NCBI GenBank assembly: GCA_019357535.2
Contig: CP079955.1
Span: 372,001 to 436,000, forward strand
Source of the DNA: Macrococcus sp. 19Msa1099
Lineage (GTDB): Bacteria > Bacillota > Bacilli > Staphylococcales > Staphylococcaceae
DNA: 64,000 nt
Direction: 5' to 3'
Shown here: one piece after another, positions 43,082-52,092 of the stretch
How the letters are laid out: every line of letters starts with the position of its first letter
How positions within the stretch are numbered: the first letter of the stretch is position 1
Made by a program: the position numbers and the translations under genes
The notes under the pieces: generated by a model
The model's database searches: none
Seen by the model: the letters and a program-made list of their open reading frames with translations, nothing else
What the model was told of the DNA's origin: nothing

Positions 43082-43488
43082 TGAAAAACAAAAAAATTAC
43101 GCCATTTATGATGTTTAATGGAAAAGCAGAAGCGGCAATTGAATTTTATACCGCTGTATTTCGTAATAGTGAGATCATTTCTATGATTAAGTATGATGAA
43201 CAAGGACCAGGTGCACCCGGGACGGTGAATCATGCAGTGTTTACAATTCATAACGAACAGTTTATGGCAATTGACAACGCGAATGGTACAGATATTCCTT
43301 TTACGCCGGCGCTAAGTTTTGCGGTTGAATGCGAATCTGCTGAAGAGATTGAATTCCTATATGATCAGTTAAAGGAGGATGGACAAGTGCTGATGGAACT
43401 TGCGCCGATGCATCCAGTGTCAGAGAAGTTTGCATGGGTAGCTGATCAGTTTGGTATCAACTGGCAATTAAACCTATCCATTGGATGA
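43081..43488 (+). CDS. VOC-superfamily PhnB/3-demethylubiquinone-like protein
   Basis: A 135-aa protein of the vicinal-oxygen-chelate fold. TPFMMFNGKAEAAIEFYTAVF and the C-terminal FAWVADQFGINWQL are the usual PhnB-like signatures. The substrate is unknown. AAGGGG lies upstream, and the ATG overlaps the cupin stop in TAATG. A longer frame from 43018 is within the cupin gene and is ignored. Confidence 0.85.
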   Translation: MKNKKITPFMMFNGKAEAAIEFYTAVFRNSEIISMIKYDEQGPGAPGTVNHAVFTIHNEQFMAIDNANGTDIPFTPALSFAVECESAEEIEFLYDQLKEDGQVLMELAPMHPVSEKFAWVADQFGINWQLNLSIG

Positions 43489-43490
43489 TA

Positions 43491-43518
43491 GCACCTTATT
43501 GATAAGGTGCATTTTTTT
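43491..43518 (+). terminator. Terminator of the cupin-VOC operon
   Basis: GCACCTTA/TAAGGTGC with loop TTGA, followed by ATTTTTTT. Confidence 0.88.
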
Positions 43519-43564
43519 ATACTTACTTTAATATTTGTTATGATGAGAGAAAGGAGCTGAGGGT

Positions 43565-44344
43565 ATGGATTTAGGTTTAAAGGGTAAAGTAGCTATAATT
43601 ACAGGTTCAAGTAAAGGTATCGGTAAGGAAACTGCGACGGTATTAGCTGCAGAAGGTGCTCGTGTAGTGATTGCTTCCCGTCATGAAGACGAACTGATTA
43701 ATATTGCAAAGGAAATTAAGGAGCAAACAGGTCAAGAAGTATCTTATCAAGTATGTGATGTTACGAAGGAAACGGACTGTAAACAATTTGTTCAAAAAGC
43801 AATCGATACGTATGGAAAGCTTGATATACTCATCAATAATGCAGGAAGTGCGTTTGCTAAAAATTTCGAAGATGTTTCGCTGGATGACTGGCAGGATGAT
43901 CTTGACCTCAAACTATTCGGTGCGCTTCATATGTTACATGCAGCATTACCAGAACTTAAGAAGAATGGGGGCGCCATAGTCAATCTTACAGCCATTGCTG
44001 GCAAAAACCCTCCAGCCGATACAACACCAACCTCTGTCACGCGTGCAGCAGGACTTGCATTGACGAAGACATTAAGTAAGGATCTTGCACAGTATAATAT
44101 TCGTGTGAACGCTGTATGTATCGGTCTGATTCGCAGTGGTCAGATTGAAAAACGCTGGCAGGAGGAAGCACCTGAAAAGCCTTGGGAAGAATATGCAAGA
44201 GATCCTAAGTTTGAAATTCCGATTGGTCGTATTGGTGATACTAGAGAAGCGGCGAATGTCATTTCATTCTTAGTAAGTGATGCAGCAAGTTATGTTACGG
44301 GTACTGCTGTAAATATCGATGGTGGTAAATCACCAAGTCTTTAA
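43565..44344 (+). CDS. Short-chain dehydrogenase/reductase-like protein lacking the YxxxK site
   Basis: A 259-aa classical-SDR protein. The cofactor loop (IITGSSKGIGKETA), NNAG motif (LINNAGSAF) and SDR ending (SYVTGTAVNIDGGKSPS) are intact. The active site is not. Where a catalytic Tyr-x-x-x-Lys belongs, the sequence reads TSVTRAAGLAL, and the preceding Ser site is Thr-Ala (VNLTAIAG). Some SDR subfamilies with this change exist, so it may use other residues or only bind NAD(P). GAAAGGAG precedes the ATG. It is a single gene. Confidence 0.8.
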   Translation: MDLGLKGKVAIITGSSKGIGKETATVLAAEGARVVIASRHEDELINIAKEIKEQTGQEVSYQVCDVTKETDCKQFVQKAIDTYGKLDILINNAGSAFAKNFEDVSLDDWQDDLDLKLFGALHMLHAALPELKKNGGAIVNLTAIAGKNPPADTTPTSVTRAAGLALTKTLSKDLAQYNIRVNAVCIGLIRSGQIEKRWQEEAPEKPWEEYARDPKFEIPIGRIGDTREAANVISFLVSDAASYVTGTAVNIDGGKSPSL

Positions 44345-44349
44345 TGAAG

Positions 44350-44383
44350 ATAGCATCGGGATATTTCCTGATGCTATTTTTTT
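44350..44383 (+). terminator. Terminator of the SDR-like gene
   Basis: ATAGCATCGGGA/TCCTGATGCTAT with a 4-nt loop and a G-T pair, followed by seven T. Confidence 0.85.
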
Positions 44384-44392
44384 GTCAAAAGG

Positions 44393-44420
44393 TTGACGAA
44401 TGCTGTATTAAGTGTATTAT
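44393..44420 (+). promoter_or_regulatory. Promoter of the YtrA-type ABC operon
   Basis: TTGACG (44393-44398) and TATTAT (44415-44420) with a 16-bp spacer. Confidence 0.65.
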
Positions 44421-44442
44421 ATTATATAGTACAGTTAATACA
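44404..44442. promoter_or_regulatory. Large inverted repeat, probable operator of the GntR/YtrA regulator
   Basis: Arms of 16 bp (44404-44419, 44427-44442) match at 14 positions around a 7-bp centre. They hold TGTATTAA and TTAATACA ends. The left arm covers the -10 element. Its position directly before a YtrA-type regulator gene suggests autoregulation. Confidence 0.7.
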
Positions 44443-44460
44443 GTAGAACGGAGAGGTTTT

Positions 44461-44847
44461 ATGATATCAATCGACAATAGGAGTCGTATTCCGATATATG
44501 AGCAGCTTATCAATGGATTTAAGCTTCAAATTATGAATGGCGTTCTGCTACCGGATGAAAAGCTGCCGTCCGTGAGACAGCTTGCGCAAGAGTTAACCAT
44601 TAATCCGAACACTATTCAAAAGGCATACCGTGAACTAGAACATCTAGGTTACACCTATTCAGTCCCAGGTAAAGGAAGCTTTGTAAACACCATTCAAAAT
44701 GAGATGAATAAGGAGCGCATCAACATGTTAACAGAGACATTGCATAAAACAGTGCAGGAATTACTATTTCTAGGTCTGACGAAAGAAGAGATTATAGCAG
44801 CAATTGAAAACATGAGGGGTGAGCACGATGACAATCAAACTGAATAA
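44461..44847 (+). CDS. GntR-family regulator, YtrA subfamily
   Basis: A 128-aa short GntR protein. The winged helix-turn-helix (IYEQLINGFK...LPSVRQLAQELTINPNTIQKAYRELEHLGY) fills residues 10-70, and the small C-terminal helical part is typical of YtrA, which lacks a ligand domain. YtrA repressors control the ABC transporter encoded next to them and respond to cell-wall antibiotics in Bacillus. The start is ATG at 44461 with GGAGAGG upstream. It overlaps the ATPase gene by 20 bp. Confidence 0.87.
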   Translation: MISIDNRSRIPIYEQLINGFKLQIMNGVLLPDEKLPSVRQLAQELTINPNTIQKAYRELEHLGYTYSVPGKGSFVNTIQNEMNKERINMLTETLHKTVQELLFLGLTKEEIIAAIENMRGEHDDNQTE

Positions 44848-45733
44848 GGTCAGCAAGTCATTTGGAAAGTTCAAAGCGGTGGATGAAGTTGACTTAATAA
44901 TAAAGCAAGGTTCAATTCAAGGGTTACTTGGAAGTAATGGGGCAGGTAAGACAACATTGCTCAAGCTAATTGCAGGTATCTATAAAAGTGATACTGGACA
45001 GATTACAGTAAATGATATGGATATATTCGAAGACATCCATTATAAGGCGCATATGATCTTTATCTCTGATATTCCTTATTTCTTTGGACATGCGAGTCTG
45101 GATGAGATGTCTGAGTTCTATAAAATGATGTTTCCCGATTTCAGTGAAGAACGATACAAACAGCTTGTAAAAGTGCTTAATATGAATCCATCTAAGAAGA
45201 TTGCAAAGTTATCAAAAGGTATGCAGCGTCAATGTGCATTTATACTAGCGATTGCAGCACGTCCTAAAGTTATGCTGCTGGATGAACCGTTTGATGGATT
45301 AGACCCGATTGTCAGACATACAATCAAGAACATCTTGATTCAGGATGTTACTAATCATGACATGGCTTTGTTCGTGTCTAGCCATAATTTAAGAGAAATG
45401 GAAGATTTCTGTGATGCGGTAACTTTGATGCATGAAGGACGCGTATTGATGACACGTGACCTTGATGACTTAAAAGGAAATGTAGCTAAAATACAGATGG
45501 CTTTCAGCACATTACCTGATGAATCATTCTATAAAGGGATGAATGTTATCGAGAAAGTGACTAAAGGACGTGTAGTTACTTGTATCGTAAAAGACAACCT
45601 AGACAGAGTAGAAGAATATATTACAACAGCAGATCCACTGCTCTATGATATATTACCGCTCACATTAGAAGAAATCTTTACATATGAATTGGGAGGTTAC
45701 GGTTATGCAATTGAAAACATCATTGTGGAATAA
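44828..45733 (+). CDS. ABC transporter ATP-binding protein (YtrB-like)
   Basis: A 301-aa ATPase. Walker A is GSNGAGKTTLLK (about 37-48), the signature is LSKGMQRQ, slightly changed from LSGGQ, and Walker B is VMLLDEPFDGLDP, followed by SSHNLREMEDF. A C-terminal extension of some 80 residues follows. The start is ATG at 44828, 7 bp after AGGGGT; GTG at 44819 is possible. It overlaps genes on both sides, as expected in a tightly coupled operon with its permease. Confidence 0.88.
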   Translation: MTIKLNKVSKSFGKFKAVDEVDLIIKQGSIQGLLGSNGAGKTTLLKLIAGIYKSDTGQITVNDMDIFEDIHYKAHMIFISDIPYFFGHASLDEMSEFYKMMFPDFSEERYKQLVKVLNMNPSKKIAKLSKGMQRQCAFILAIAARPKVMLLDEPFDGLDPIVRHTIKNILIQDVTNHDMALFVSSHNLREMEDFCDAVTLMHEGRVLMTRDLDDLKGNVAKIQMAFSTLPDESFYKGMNVIEKVTKGRVVTCIVKDNLDRVEEYITTADPLLYDILPLTLEEIFTYELGGYGYAIENIIVE

Positions 45734-47612
45734 AGCGCTGTTCAGAAACTTATCACGCAATATCATGTTTTTGACGGTAATTAATATCATCTGTACATTT
45801 ATTTTAGTGCCGTTCTCCTATTTTATGATGGATGTTGAAGGTACGAATAATATTAGTAAGTATATTATCGGCTCATTAAATACAGCAGGGCTATATTTCT
45901 TTGGCGCAATGATTTATGCAGGATTAAGCGGTATTTTTATTACCTATTTCTTTAAAGGGCAAGGTGCATCTGACTTTATTCATAGTCTGCCGATAAAACG
46001 TTATCGTATTTTAAATACAGTTTACCTAACATATTTTACGCATGTGCTCCTCAATTTATTGATAAACGGTGTTATCACATTAATATTCGGGATTAAATTT
46101 AATGGCATAAATATTGAGAAAGTGCTGATATGGGTGCTGTTAAGTTTACTCATTCATCTGTTTATCTTTAGTTTAACTGTATTGTTAGGCTTATTGATAA
46201 ATAATTACTTAAGTCATACTGTTGGGACGATAGCACTGCTTATTTCCCCGGTAATTATGGGAACACTAATCTATACAACGCATATGGTATTATTCAAAGG
46301 TCTTTCGGAATATCCTACTGTGCTGCTTAATGATATTACGATACCTGTAAAATTTATGGAATTCGTGATTGCAGATCGCTATCACTTTGTCTATTTGGTC
46401 GTGGTGTTTGTAATATCAATCGTCATGATTGCACTTTCTTATTATGCATATATGCGACGTAAGAATGAGCGCATCAATGAACCTTATGCGAATCAGTTTA
46501 TCTATTTGATTATTTATTTTATTATGCTGTTTATAGCGACCATGCTAGGAGGATTGATATTCAGCTCATTATTTAGTGAGATGAAGATTATATCACTCAT
46601 CATCTATGCAATCGCATTTACAGTTGCGTTCATACTAATGGAAATGATTTCACAAAAGTCTGCTCGAATCACTTTCGATAAGCGACTTTATATCACTTCG
46701 TTCGCGATTGTAGCTGCTGCGTTGATATTAGTTTTTATTTCAGGATATATGCGTGAACAATTTATACCTGATAAAAAAGAAATCTCATCTGTCGCAACAA
46801 CTTTTGAAGATGCTAATCAAATATACATGAATCAAAGTTTGCTGAACGATACGAAAGTAAGCAATCAAGCATTTATTGATAGTGTTGTCGATGCGCATAA
46901 ACAATTAAAGAACGCAAAAAAAGGTGTATATAACAATGATGTAGCAGTCCGTACGATACATATTCAGTATATTATGAATAATGGTCGAGTAGTTGATAGA
47001 AATTATGAAGTCTTTGAAAAAGATTATGATAACTACATTAAGCGTGTCAATACAGAAGACAATATGAAAGCGCTAGTCACTGCACTTGATCTTAGTAAGC
47101 ATAAAAAAGATCAAATTTCTATTACCCATGAAGTGAATAACGATTCATTTACGGGTGACAGCATGAATAACAAACAAAAAGAAAAGCTTATAAAAGTTCT
47201 GGAAACAAGTATTAAAGAAAGAAGTTTTAATTCAAATCTTGAAGCAGGAAAAACAAAGTATAGTATTACTTTCGATTATGAACATGTTAAATCGAATGGA
47301 ATGGTTACCGAGTCTGGAAGTTATGACGTTCCGATTTCGATATACGATACGAAGTTAATACAATTTCTAATTGATGAGGAAATCATCTCTGAGCCGAGTG
47401 ATGTACTAAAAGATGGCAACGTATATGAACTTCCACGAAAAACATCTTTTGAACATGTCAGAAATATTGAAACGATAAATGAAGTAAAAGGTGCGAAAAA
47501 AATAGACAGAAAAGAATTTAAACGCATGGTAAACGCACAGCAGATTGATTCAAAAGGGCAACGAATCTTCGTTATTGATAGCCCGGAAAAATCATTTATA
47601 TTTATAAAATAA
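45705..47612 (+). CDS. ABC transporter permease with large C-terminal soluble domain
   Basis: A 635-aa membrane protein. Residues 1-350 hold about eight or nine helices, including a motif typical of ABC-2-like permeases (GASDFIHSLPIKRYRIL). Residues about 355-635 form a largely soluble domain that probably sits outside the membrane. This layout resembles YtrC/YtrD-type exporters or sensors linked with bacitracin and other envelope stress in Firmicutes. The start is ATG at 45705 after GGGAGG, 29 bp inside the ATPase gene. A terminator follows at once. Confidence 0.82.
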   Translation: MQLKTSLWNKALFRNLSRNIMFLTVINIICTFILVPFSYFMMDVEGTNNISKYIIGSLNTAGLYFFGAMIYAGLSGIFITYFFKGQGASDFIHSLPIKRYRILNTVYLTYFTHVLLNLLINGVITLIFGIKFNGINIEKVLIWVLLSLLIHLFIFSLTVLLGLLINNYLSHTVGTIALLISPVIMGTLIYTTHMVLFKGLSEYPTVLLNDITIPVKFMEFVIADRYHFVYLVVVFVISIVMIALSYYAYMRRKNERINEPYANQFIYLIIYFIMLFIATMLGGLIFSSLFSEMKIISLIIYAIAFTVAFILMEMISQKSARITFDKRLYITSFAIVAAALILVFISGYMREQFIPDKKEISSVATTFEDANQIYMNQSLLNDTKVSNQAFIDSVVDAHKQLKNAKKGVYNNDVAVRTIHIQYIMNNGRVVDRNYEVFEKDYDNYIKRVNTEDNMKALVTALDLSKHKKDQISITHEVNNDSFTGDSMNNKQKEKLIKVLETSIKERSFNSNLEAGKTKYSITFDYEHVKSNGMVTESGSYDVPISIYDTKLIQFLIDEEIISEPSDVLKDGNVYELPRKTSFEHVRNIETINEVKGAKKIDRKEFKRMVNAQQIDSKGQRIFVIDSPEKSFIFIK

Positions 47613-47635
47613 GCAGGGAACTCCCTGCTTTTTGT
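47611..47635 (+). terminator. Terminator of the YtrA-type ABC operon
   Basis: AAGCAGGGA/TCCCTGCTT with a 2-nt loop (AC), followed by TTT. It begins at the stop codon. Confidence 0.88.
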
Positions 47636-47660
47636 TATAATTTATATGAGGAGGTGTGCT

Positions 47661-49190
47661 ATGGCGACAAAAAGGAAAGCAGTTCAGACAAGAAAGCAAT
47701 CTACAGCTAAAAAGCGTCCTGTGAATAAAATGCGTAAGACAAAAAGATCAAGGTCAAAGTCAAAGTTTAAATTCAAGCATTTCGTTATTCTAGGATGTAT
47801 CATTTATATATGCAGTGTCATCTATGGTGCGTTCAAACCATTGCCAGGCGGCGTCAGCAAATGGTTTGAATCAAGTAAGACAAATGATGTGAAACTACTT
47901 GTAGACAAAACGTATGAGAAAGAAAATCATATGTATTATAACCATGAAATATTCAATGAACAGTTGAAAACGATTCAAGAAGCAGATGATTTTATCATTT
48001 TAGATATGTTTTTATTCAACAATACATATGACGGACAAAAAAAATTCACAAAGCTGACAGAAACACTGACGCAAGCATTGATTGATAAGAAAAAGGAAAG
48101 TCCCAATATTCGCATCTACATGTTGACAGATCCCATCAATTCTTTTTATGGAAGCTATACACCAGAGCACTACAGAAAATTGCGCGATAACGGTATCGTA
48201 CTCTATGAAACGAACCTTGTGAAACTAAGAGATTCCAATCCACTTTATTCCGGGTTATGGCGTCCGACATTAAGATGGTTCGGTAATAATGAGAACGGAA
48301 TAATCACTAATATATTTTCTAAGGACGCACCAAATGTTACTGTAAGAGGATTCGGCAGATTGTTGAATATGAAAGCGAACCATAGAAAAACACTGGTCAC
48401 TGAAGATGCAGCAATAATCTCAAGTAGTAACCCCCATGATCCGAGTGCCCATCATCAGAATATTGCAGTAAAAGTGACAGGTAAGCTACAGGAAGATTTG
48501 ATAAAAAGTGAAGTGAGTGCACTTAATATGAGTGGCAGTAAGCTGTCCGCAAGTGACTTTAATATTACGCACCGTGCATATAGTAGTGACATGGACTATA
48601 CTACAACACTAGTCACAGAAGGTAAGATTAAAGCTGCACTGCTCGAACAGATCAATATGACGAAAACGGGAGATCGTGTGAAGATGGGGATGTTCTATCT
48701 TTCTGACAGAGATATCATTAAAGCATTGATAAAAGCATCGAAACGAGGTGTCGGGATTCAGATGATACTGGATGTGAATAAAGAAGCATTTGGTAAGGAA
48801 AAACCTGGTATTCCAAATAAACCGGTCGCACATGAGCTAGTATCCAAATCAAATGATAGGATTCAAGTAAAATGGGCGGTAAGTCATGGTGAACAATTTC
48901 ATGCGAAGTATACGTTATTCCAATATAAAGATAGTAAGACGAGTACACTGGTACTCGGTAGTGCTAATCTGACACGTCGTAATGTTGGGGACTACAATAT
49001 GGAGACAGATGTTATTATTAGTGGACGCAGTGATCTTCCGGTCTTCCATCGACTGAATCGGGAATTTAGTGCGATGTGGAATAATGAACAGGCTTATGTT
49101 ACAGACGATTATGAAGTGAAGAAAGATCCGTCATTTATTAAAGATGTCATATACAGAGTCCAAGAATTTACAGGAATATCAAGTTTCTAA
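47661..49190 (+). CDS. Phospholipase D-family protein (cardiolipin-synthase-like)
   Basis: A 509-aa protein. A very basic N-terminus (residues 1-40) precedes one membrane helix (about 41-60), so the rest probably lies outside the cell. It has two PLD domains. The first active site is NHRKTLVTEDAAIISSSN (about 240-257) and the second is FHAKYTLFQYKDSKTS...GSANLTRRN (about 413-437). Both are HxK-type with the later Asp or Ser/Asn region; the first is shortened compared with the full HKD. It may be a cardiolipin-type transferase or a phospholipase. The start is ATG at 47661, after GAGGAGG. Confidence 0.82.
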   Translation: MATKRKAVQTRKQSTAKKRPVNKMRKTKRSRSKSKFKFKHFVILGCIIYICSVIYGAFKPLPGGVSKWFESSKTNDVKLLVDKTYEKENHMYYNHEIFNEQLKTIQEADDFIILDMFLFNNTYDGQKKFTKLTETLTQALIDKKKESPNIRIYMLTDPINSFYGSYTPEHYRKLRDNGIVLYETNLVKLRDSNPLYSGLWRPTLRWFGNNENGIITNIFSKDAPNVTVRGFGRLLNMKANHRKTLVTEDAAIISSSNPHDPSAHHQNIAVKVTGKLQEDLIKSEVSALNMSGSKLSASDFNITHRAYSSDMDYTTTLVTEGKIKAALLEQINMTKTGDRVKMGMFYLSDRDIIKALIKASKRGVGIQMILDVNKEAFGKEKPGIPNKPVAHELVSKSNDRIQVKWAVSHGEQFHAKYTLFQYKDSKTSTLVLGSANLTRRNVGDYNMETDVIISGRSDLPVFHRLNREFSAMWNNEQAYVTDDYEVKKDPSFIKDVIYRVQEFTGISSF

Positions 49191-49223
49191 TATAAAAAAA
49201 GTTGAGTAAATTCTGAAAATACA

Positions 49224-49252
49224 TTGACTTATAAATCTAACCCATGTAATAT
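49224..49252 (+). promoter_or_regulatory. Promoter of the metNIQ leader
   Basis: TTGACT (49224-49229) and TAATAT (49247-49252) with a 17-bp spacer, 20 bp before the riboswitch. Confidence 0.75.
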
Positions 49253-49271
49253 AAAAAACAACTTAATCATA

Positions 49272-49424
49272 TTTTATCAAGAGAGACAGAGGGATATGGC
49301 CCGACGAAGTCTCAGCAGCAGACTCTTTAGAGAGCACTGTGCTAATTCCATCAAGCTTTAGCTTGGCAGATAAATGTTGACCGTCAAACGCTCATTTAGC
49401 TCAGGCTAAGTGAGCGTTTTTTAT
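49272..49424 (+). ncRNA. SAM-I (S-box) riboswitch with terminator
   Basis: The aptamer occupies about 49272-49375. P1 pairs TTTATC with GATAAA. The conserved core elements AGAGAGACAGAGGGA, GGCCCGACGAAGTCTCAGCAGC and GTGCTAATTCCATCAAG are all present, including the kink-turn and SAM-binding parts. The expression platform ends in a strong hairpin (AACGCTCATTTAGC/GCTAAGTGAGCGTT, 49387-49418) and a T run. High S-adenosylmethionine would cause termination and stop synthesis of the methionine importer downstream. Confidence 0.95.
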
Positions 49425-49443
49425 TTTAAGGAGGAAAGAATGA

Positions 49444-50466
49444 ATGGGAATTATTGAAGTACGAGACGTGACGAAGGTTTATCGCACGAAAAAAGGTGAC
49501 ATCAATGCTTTAGACCATGTCAGCTTAACTATTGAAAAAGGTCAGGTCTTCGGTATTGTAGGATATTCAGGTGCGGGTAAATCTACTTTACTTAGACTGA
49601 TCAATCGACTTGAAAAACCGTCGACAGGTCAAGTGTTTGTTGAAGGTAATGAGATTACAGCATTGAAAGAAAGTGCGCTTAGAAAACAGCGACAGAATAT
49701 TGGAATGATCTTTCAGCAGTTCAACTTATTTAAATCGAAAACAGTCAGTGATAATATCCGATATCCATTAAAGCTGACAAAGAAATATAGCAAGCAGGAA
49801 ATTGAGGCGCGAGTGGATGAACTCTTAAACTTTGTTGGCCTGAGTGACAAGAAAGATGACTATCCAAATCAACTTTCAGGAGGACAGAAGCAGCGTATTG
49901 GTATTGCAAGAGCCCTTGCAACTGAACCGGATATCTTATTATGCGATGAAGCAACGAGTGCCCTGGATCCAGAGACAACAGACGATATCCTGGAATTACT
50001 CAAGAAAATTAATCAGCGGCTCAATATTACGATTGTTATTATTACGCATGAGATGGAGGTCGTCAAAAAGATTTGTGATGAAGTGGCTGTAATGGAAAAA
50101 GGGAAGGTTGTTGAGCAGAATAAAGTGTTCGAGTTATTCACTTCACCGCAACATGCAACAACAAAACGATTTGTCCACAGTGTGCTGAATGATGATATCC
50201 CTAAAGATATTGACATTAGTAATCGACGTTTATATCGTTTTATATTCAATCATGAACAAATATTAAAACCGGCACTAAGTGAAGTTGGACGTCAGTATCA
50301 TGTAGATTTCAATATTTTATACGGCGGTATAACGGAGTTAACCGATAAGTTATTTGGTAATTTACTGATTGAAGCGGTCGGACAACCAGAACATATAAAC
50401 AGTGCGCTAGACGATCTCATACAAAAAGGCATTAAAGTAAAGGAGGTTGAAGGATTTGAAAACTGA
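49444..50466 (+). CDS. metN: Methionine ABC transporter ATP-binding protein
   Basis: A 340-aa ATPase. Walker A GYSGAGKSTLLR, signature QLSGGQKQRIGIARAL and Walker B ILLCDEATSALDP are intact. The last 80 residues form the NIL (ACT-like) domain that binds methionine and inhibits transport. A SAM-I riboswitch stands immediately upstream, which fixes the substrate class. The start is ATG at 49444, after AAGGAGG; an ATG at 49440 is out of frame. It overlaps metI slightly. Confidence 0.96.
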   Translation: MGIIEVRDVTKVYRTKKGDINALDHVSLTIEKGQVFGIVGYSGAGKSTLLRLINRLEKPSTGQVFVEGNEITALKESALRKQRQNIGMIFQQFNLFKSKTVSDNIRYPLKLTKKYSKQEIEARVDELLNFVGLSDKKDDYPNQLSGGQKQRIGIARALATEPDILLCDEATSALDPETTDDILELLKKINQRLNITIVIITHEMEVVKKICDEVAVMEKGKVVEQNKVFELFTSPQHATTKRFVHSVLNDDIPKDIDISNRRLYRFIFNHEQILKPALSEVGRQYHVDFNILYGGITELTDKLFGNLLIEAVGQPEHINSALDDLIQKGIKVKEVEGFEN

Positions 50467-51121
50467 TATTACGACGTTCTATCCCGTTATTATCGAACAG
50501 ACAATTAATACACTGATTATGGTTGCGATCACGTTAATCTTTGCAACGCTCATTGGACTACCAATTGGTATACTGCTTTATGCAACAGCAAAAGGTAATA
50601 TACTCGAGAATAAAGTAGTGAACAGTATATTGAACGCCATTATTAATACGATACGCCCAATACCTTTCATCATATTTCTAGTAGCATTGATTCCGATAAC
50701 CCGAATTCTAGTCGGGACATCTATTGGCATCTGGGCAGCAATATTTCCGATGACACTTGCAGCCTCGCTTTCTATCGCTCGAATTGTAGAAAATAACATC
50801 GTGTCTGTAGATAGAGGAGTCATTGAAGCAGCTGAAGCGATGGGATCAAGCAAGTTCGACATACTGTTCAAAGTACTCATCCCAGAAGCTGCAGGCGCTT
50901 TAATATTAGGTCTTACATTTACAACTGTATCTTTAATAGAATTCTCAGCTGTGGCAGGACTTGTTGGTGCAGGTGGAATTGGATATTTAGCATTTACTTA
51001 TGGATATCAAAGATTTGACGTGCTGATCATGTTTATAACAGTCGTCATTCTGATTATATTAGTACAGATTACACAATTTATCGGTAACAAAGTAGCAAGC
51101 ATATATACAAGTAGATTATAA
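50456..51121 (+). CDS. metI: Methionine ABC transporter permease
   Basis: A 221-aa permease with five helices and the MetI-type coupling motif (GVIEAAEAMGSSKFDILFKVLIPEA). The start is TTG at 50456, 9 bp after AGGAGG; another TTG at 50447 directly touches that site. It overlaps metN by 11 bp. Together with MetN it forms the membrane channel and motor for methionine uptake. Confidence 0.95.
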   Translation: MKTDITTFYPVIIEQTINTLIMVAITLIFATLIGLPIGILLYATAKGNILENKVVNSILNAIINTIRPIPFIIFLVALIPITRILVGTSIGIWAAIFPMTLAASLSIARIVENNIVSVDRGVIEAAEAMGSSKFDILFKVLIPEAAGALILGLTFTTVSLIEFSAVAGLVGAGGIGYLAFTYGYQRFDVLIMFITVVILIILVQITQFIGNKVASIYTSRL

Positions 51122-51135
51122 AAGGAGAAAAGAAT

Positions 51136-51978
51136 ATGAAAAAATTATTGGTATTATTATTATCGTTAGTGGTTGTACTTGCAGCATGTGGAGGAAAAGA
51201 GGATAAAGATAAGACAGTAAAAATCGGTGTTACAGGTATAGATTCAAAGGTATGGGAAGTTGTTAAAGAAGAAGCGAAAAAAGAAGGCATTAATATTGAG
51301 TTTGTAGAATTTCAGGATTACACAGCACCAAATAATGCTTTGAATGAAGGTGAAATCGATTTAAACGCATTCCAGCATTTCGCATTCTTAGACCAATTTA
51401 AAAAGGATCATAAATTAGACCTTTCAGTTGTAGGGACTACAGTATTTGCACCACTAGGTGTATATTCAGAAAAAGTAAAAGATATTAAAGATATCAAAAA
51501 AGGTGAAACAATCGCAATTCCAGATGATGTAACAAATCAAGCACGTGCACTTCGCTTATTAGAAGCAGGTGGACTGATTAAGTTATCAGATGACTTCGGA
51601 TTATTTGGTGGCCCAGATAAGATTAAAGAAAACAAGTTAAACCTTAAGATTAAACCGATTGAAGCACAGCAGACACCACGTGTATTACCAGATGTTGCAG
51701 CAAGTATTATCAATAACGGTGTTGCAGCGCGTGCAGGATTTAGTCCGCAAGATGATCCAATTTACTTAGAAGATTCAAATAGTGAAAATGTTGCACCGTA
51801 TATCAATGTAATTGCTGCACAGACGAAAGATAAAGATAACAAGACATATAAAAAGATTGTAGAACTCTATCATTCAGATAAAGCGAAAGATGCATTGAAA
51901 GAAGACACAAAAGATGGCGAAATTGCGAAGAACTTAAGCGCAGACGAAATTAAGAAAATTGAAGAAGGATTAAAATAA
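51136..51978 (+). CDS. metQ: Methionine-binding lipoprotein
   Basis: A 280-aa NlpA-family lipoprotein. The signal peptide ends in the lipobox VLAACGG (Cys20 region), so it is lipid-anchored to the outer membrane face. NEGEIDLNAFQHFAFL and IPDDVTNQARALRLL are typical substrate-binding stretches of MetQ. AAGGAG precedes the ATG. The stop codon lies within the first copy of the terminator-associated repeat. Confidence 0.95.
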   Translation: MKKLLVLLLSLVVVLAACGGKEDKDKTVKIGVTGIDSKVWEVVKEEAKKEGINIEFVEFQDYTAPNNALNEGEIDLNAFQHFAFLDQFKKDHKLDLSVVGTTVFAPLGVYSEKVKDIKDIKKGETIAIPDDVTNQARALRLLEAGGLIKLSDDFGLFGGPDKIKENKLNLKIKPIEAQQTPRVLPDVAASIINNGVAARAGFSPQDDPIYLEDSNSENVAPYINVIAAQTKDKDNKTYKKIVELYHSDKAKDALKEDTKDGEIAKNLSADEIKKIEEGLK

Positions 51979-52061
51979 AAGGACGTGACACGAGCGTTCA
52001 GATACGAGTAAAATCATGAAAAGATGGCAAAAAATGGTCTATGTTTTGGGCCATCTTTTTG
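51972..52061 (+). repeat. Terminator-carrying repeat, copy A
   Basis: A 57-bp stretch (51972-52028) recurs 121 bp downstream with about two to four changes. It holds GGACGTGACACGAGCG and runs into a hairpin GATGGC...GCCATC with TTTTT at 52020-52061, which serves as the metNIQ terminator. Confidence 0.85.
52020..52061 (+). terminator. Terminator of metNIQ, first
   Basis: AAAGATGGC pairs with GCCATCTTT around a long partly paired loop, followed by TT. It ends copy A of the repeat. Confidence 0.7.
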
Positions 52062-52092
52062 ATTTATTGAAGTTTCTGCTCGTGGAACGCTG

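Noticed and set aside
42835..43251. A 138-codon minus-strand frame across the cupin-VOC junction
   Set aside because: Both plus-strand genes are clear families; the reverse frame has no ribosome site and odd composition.
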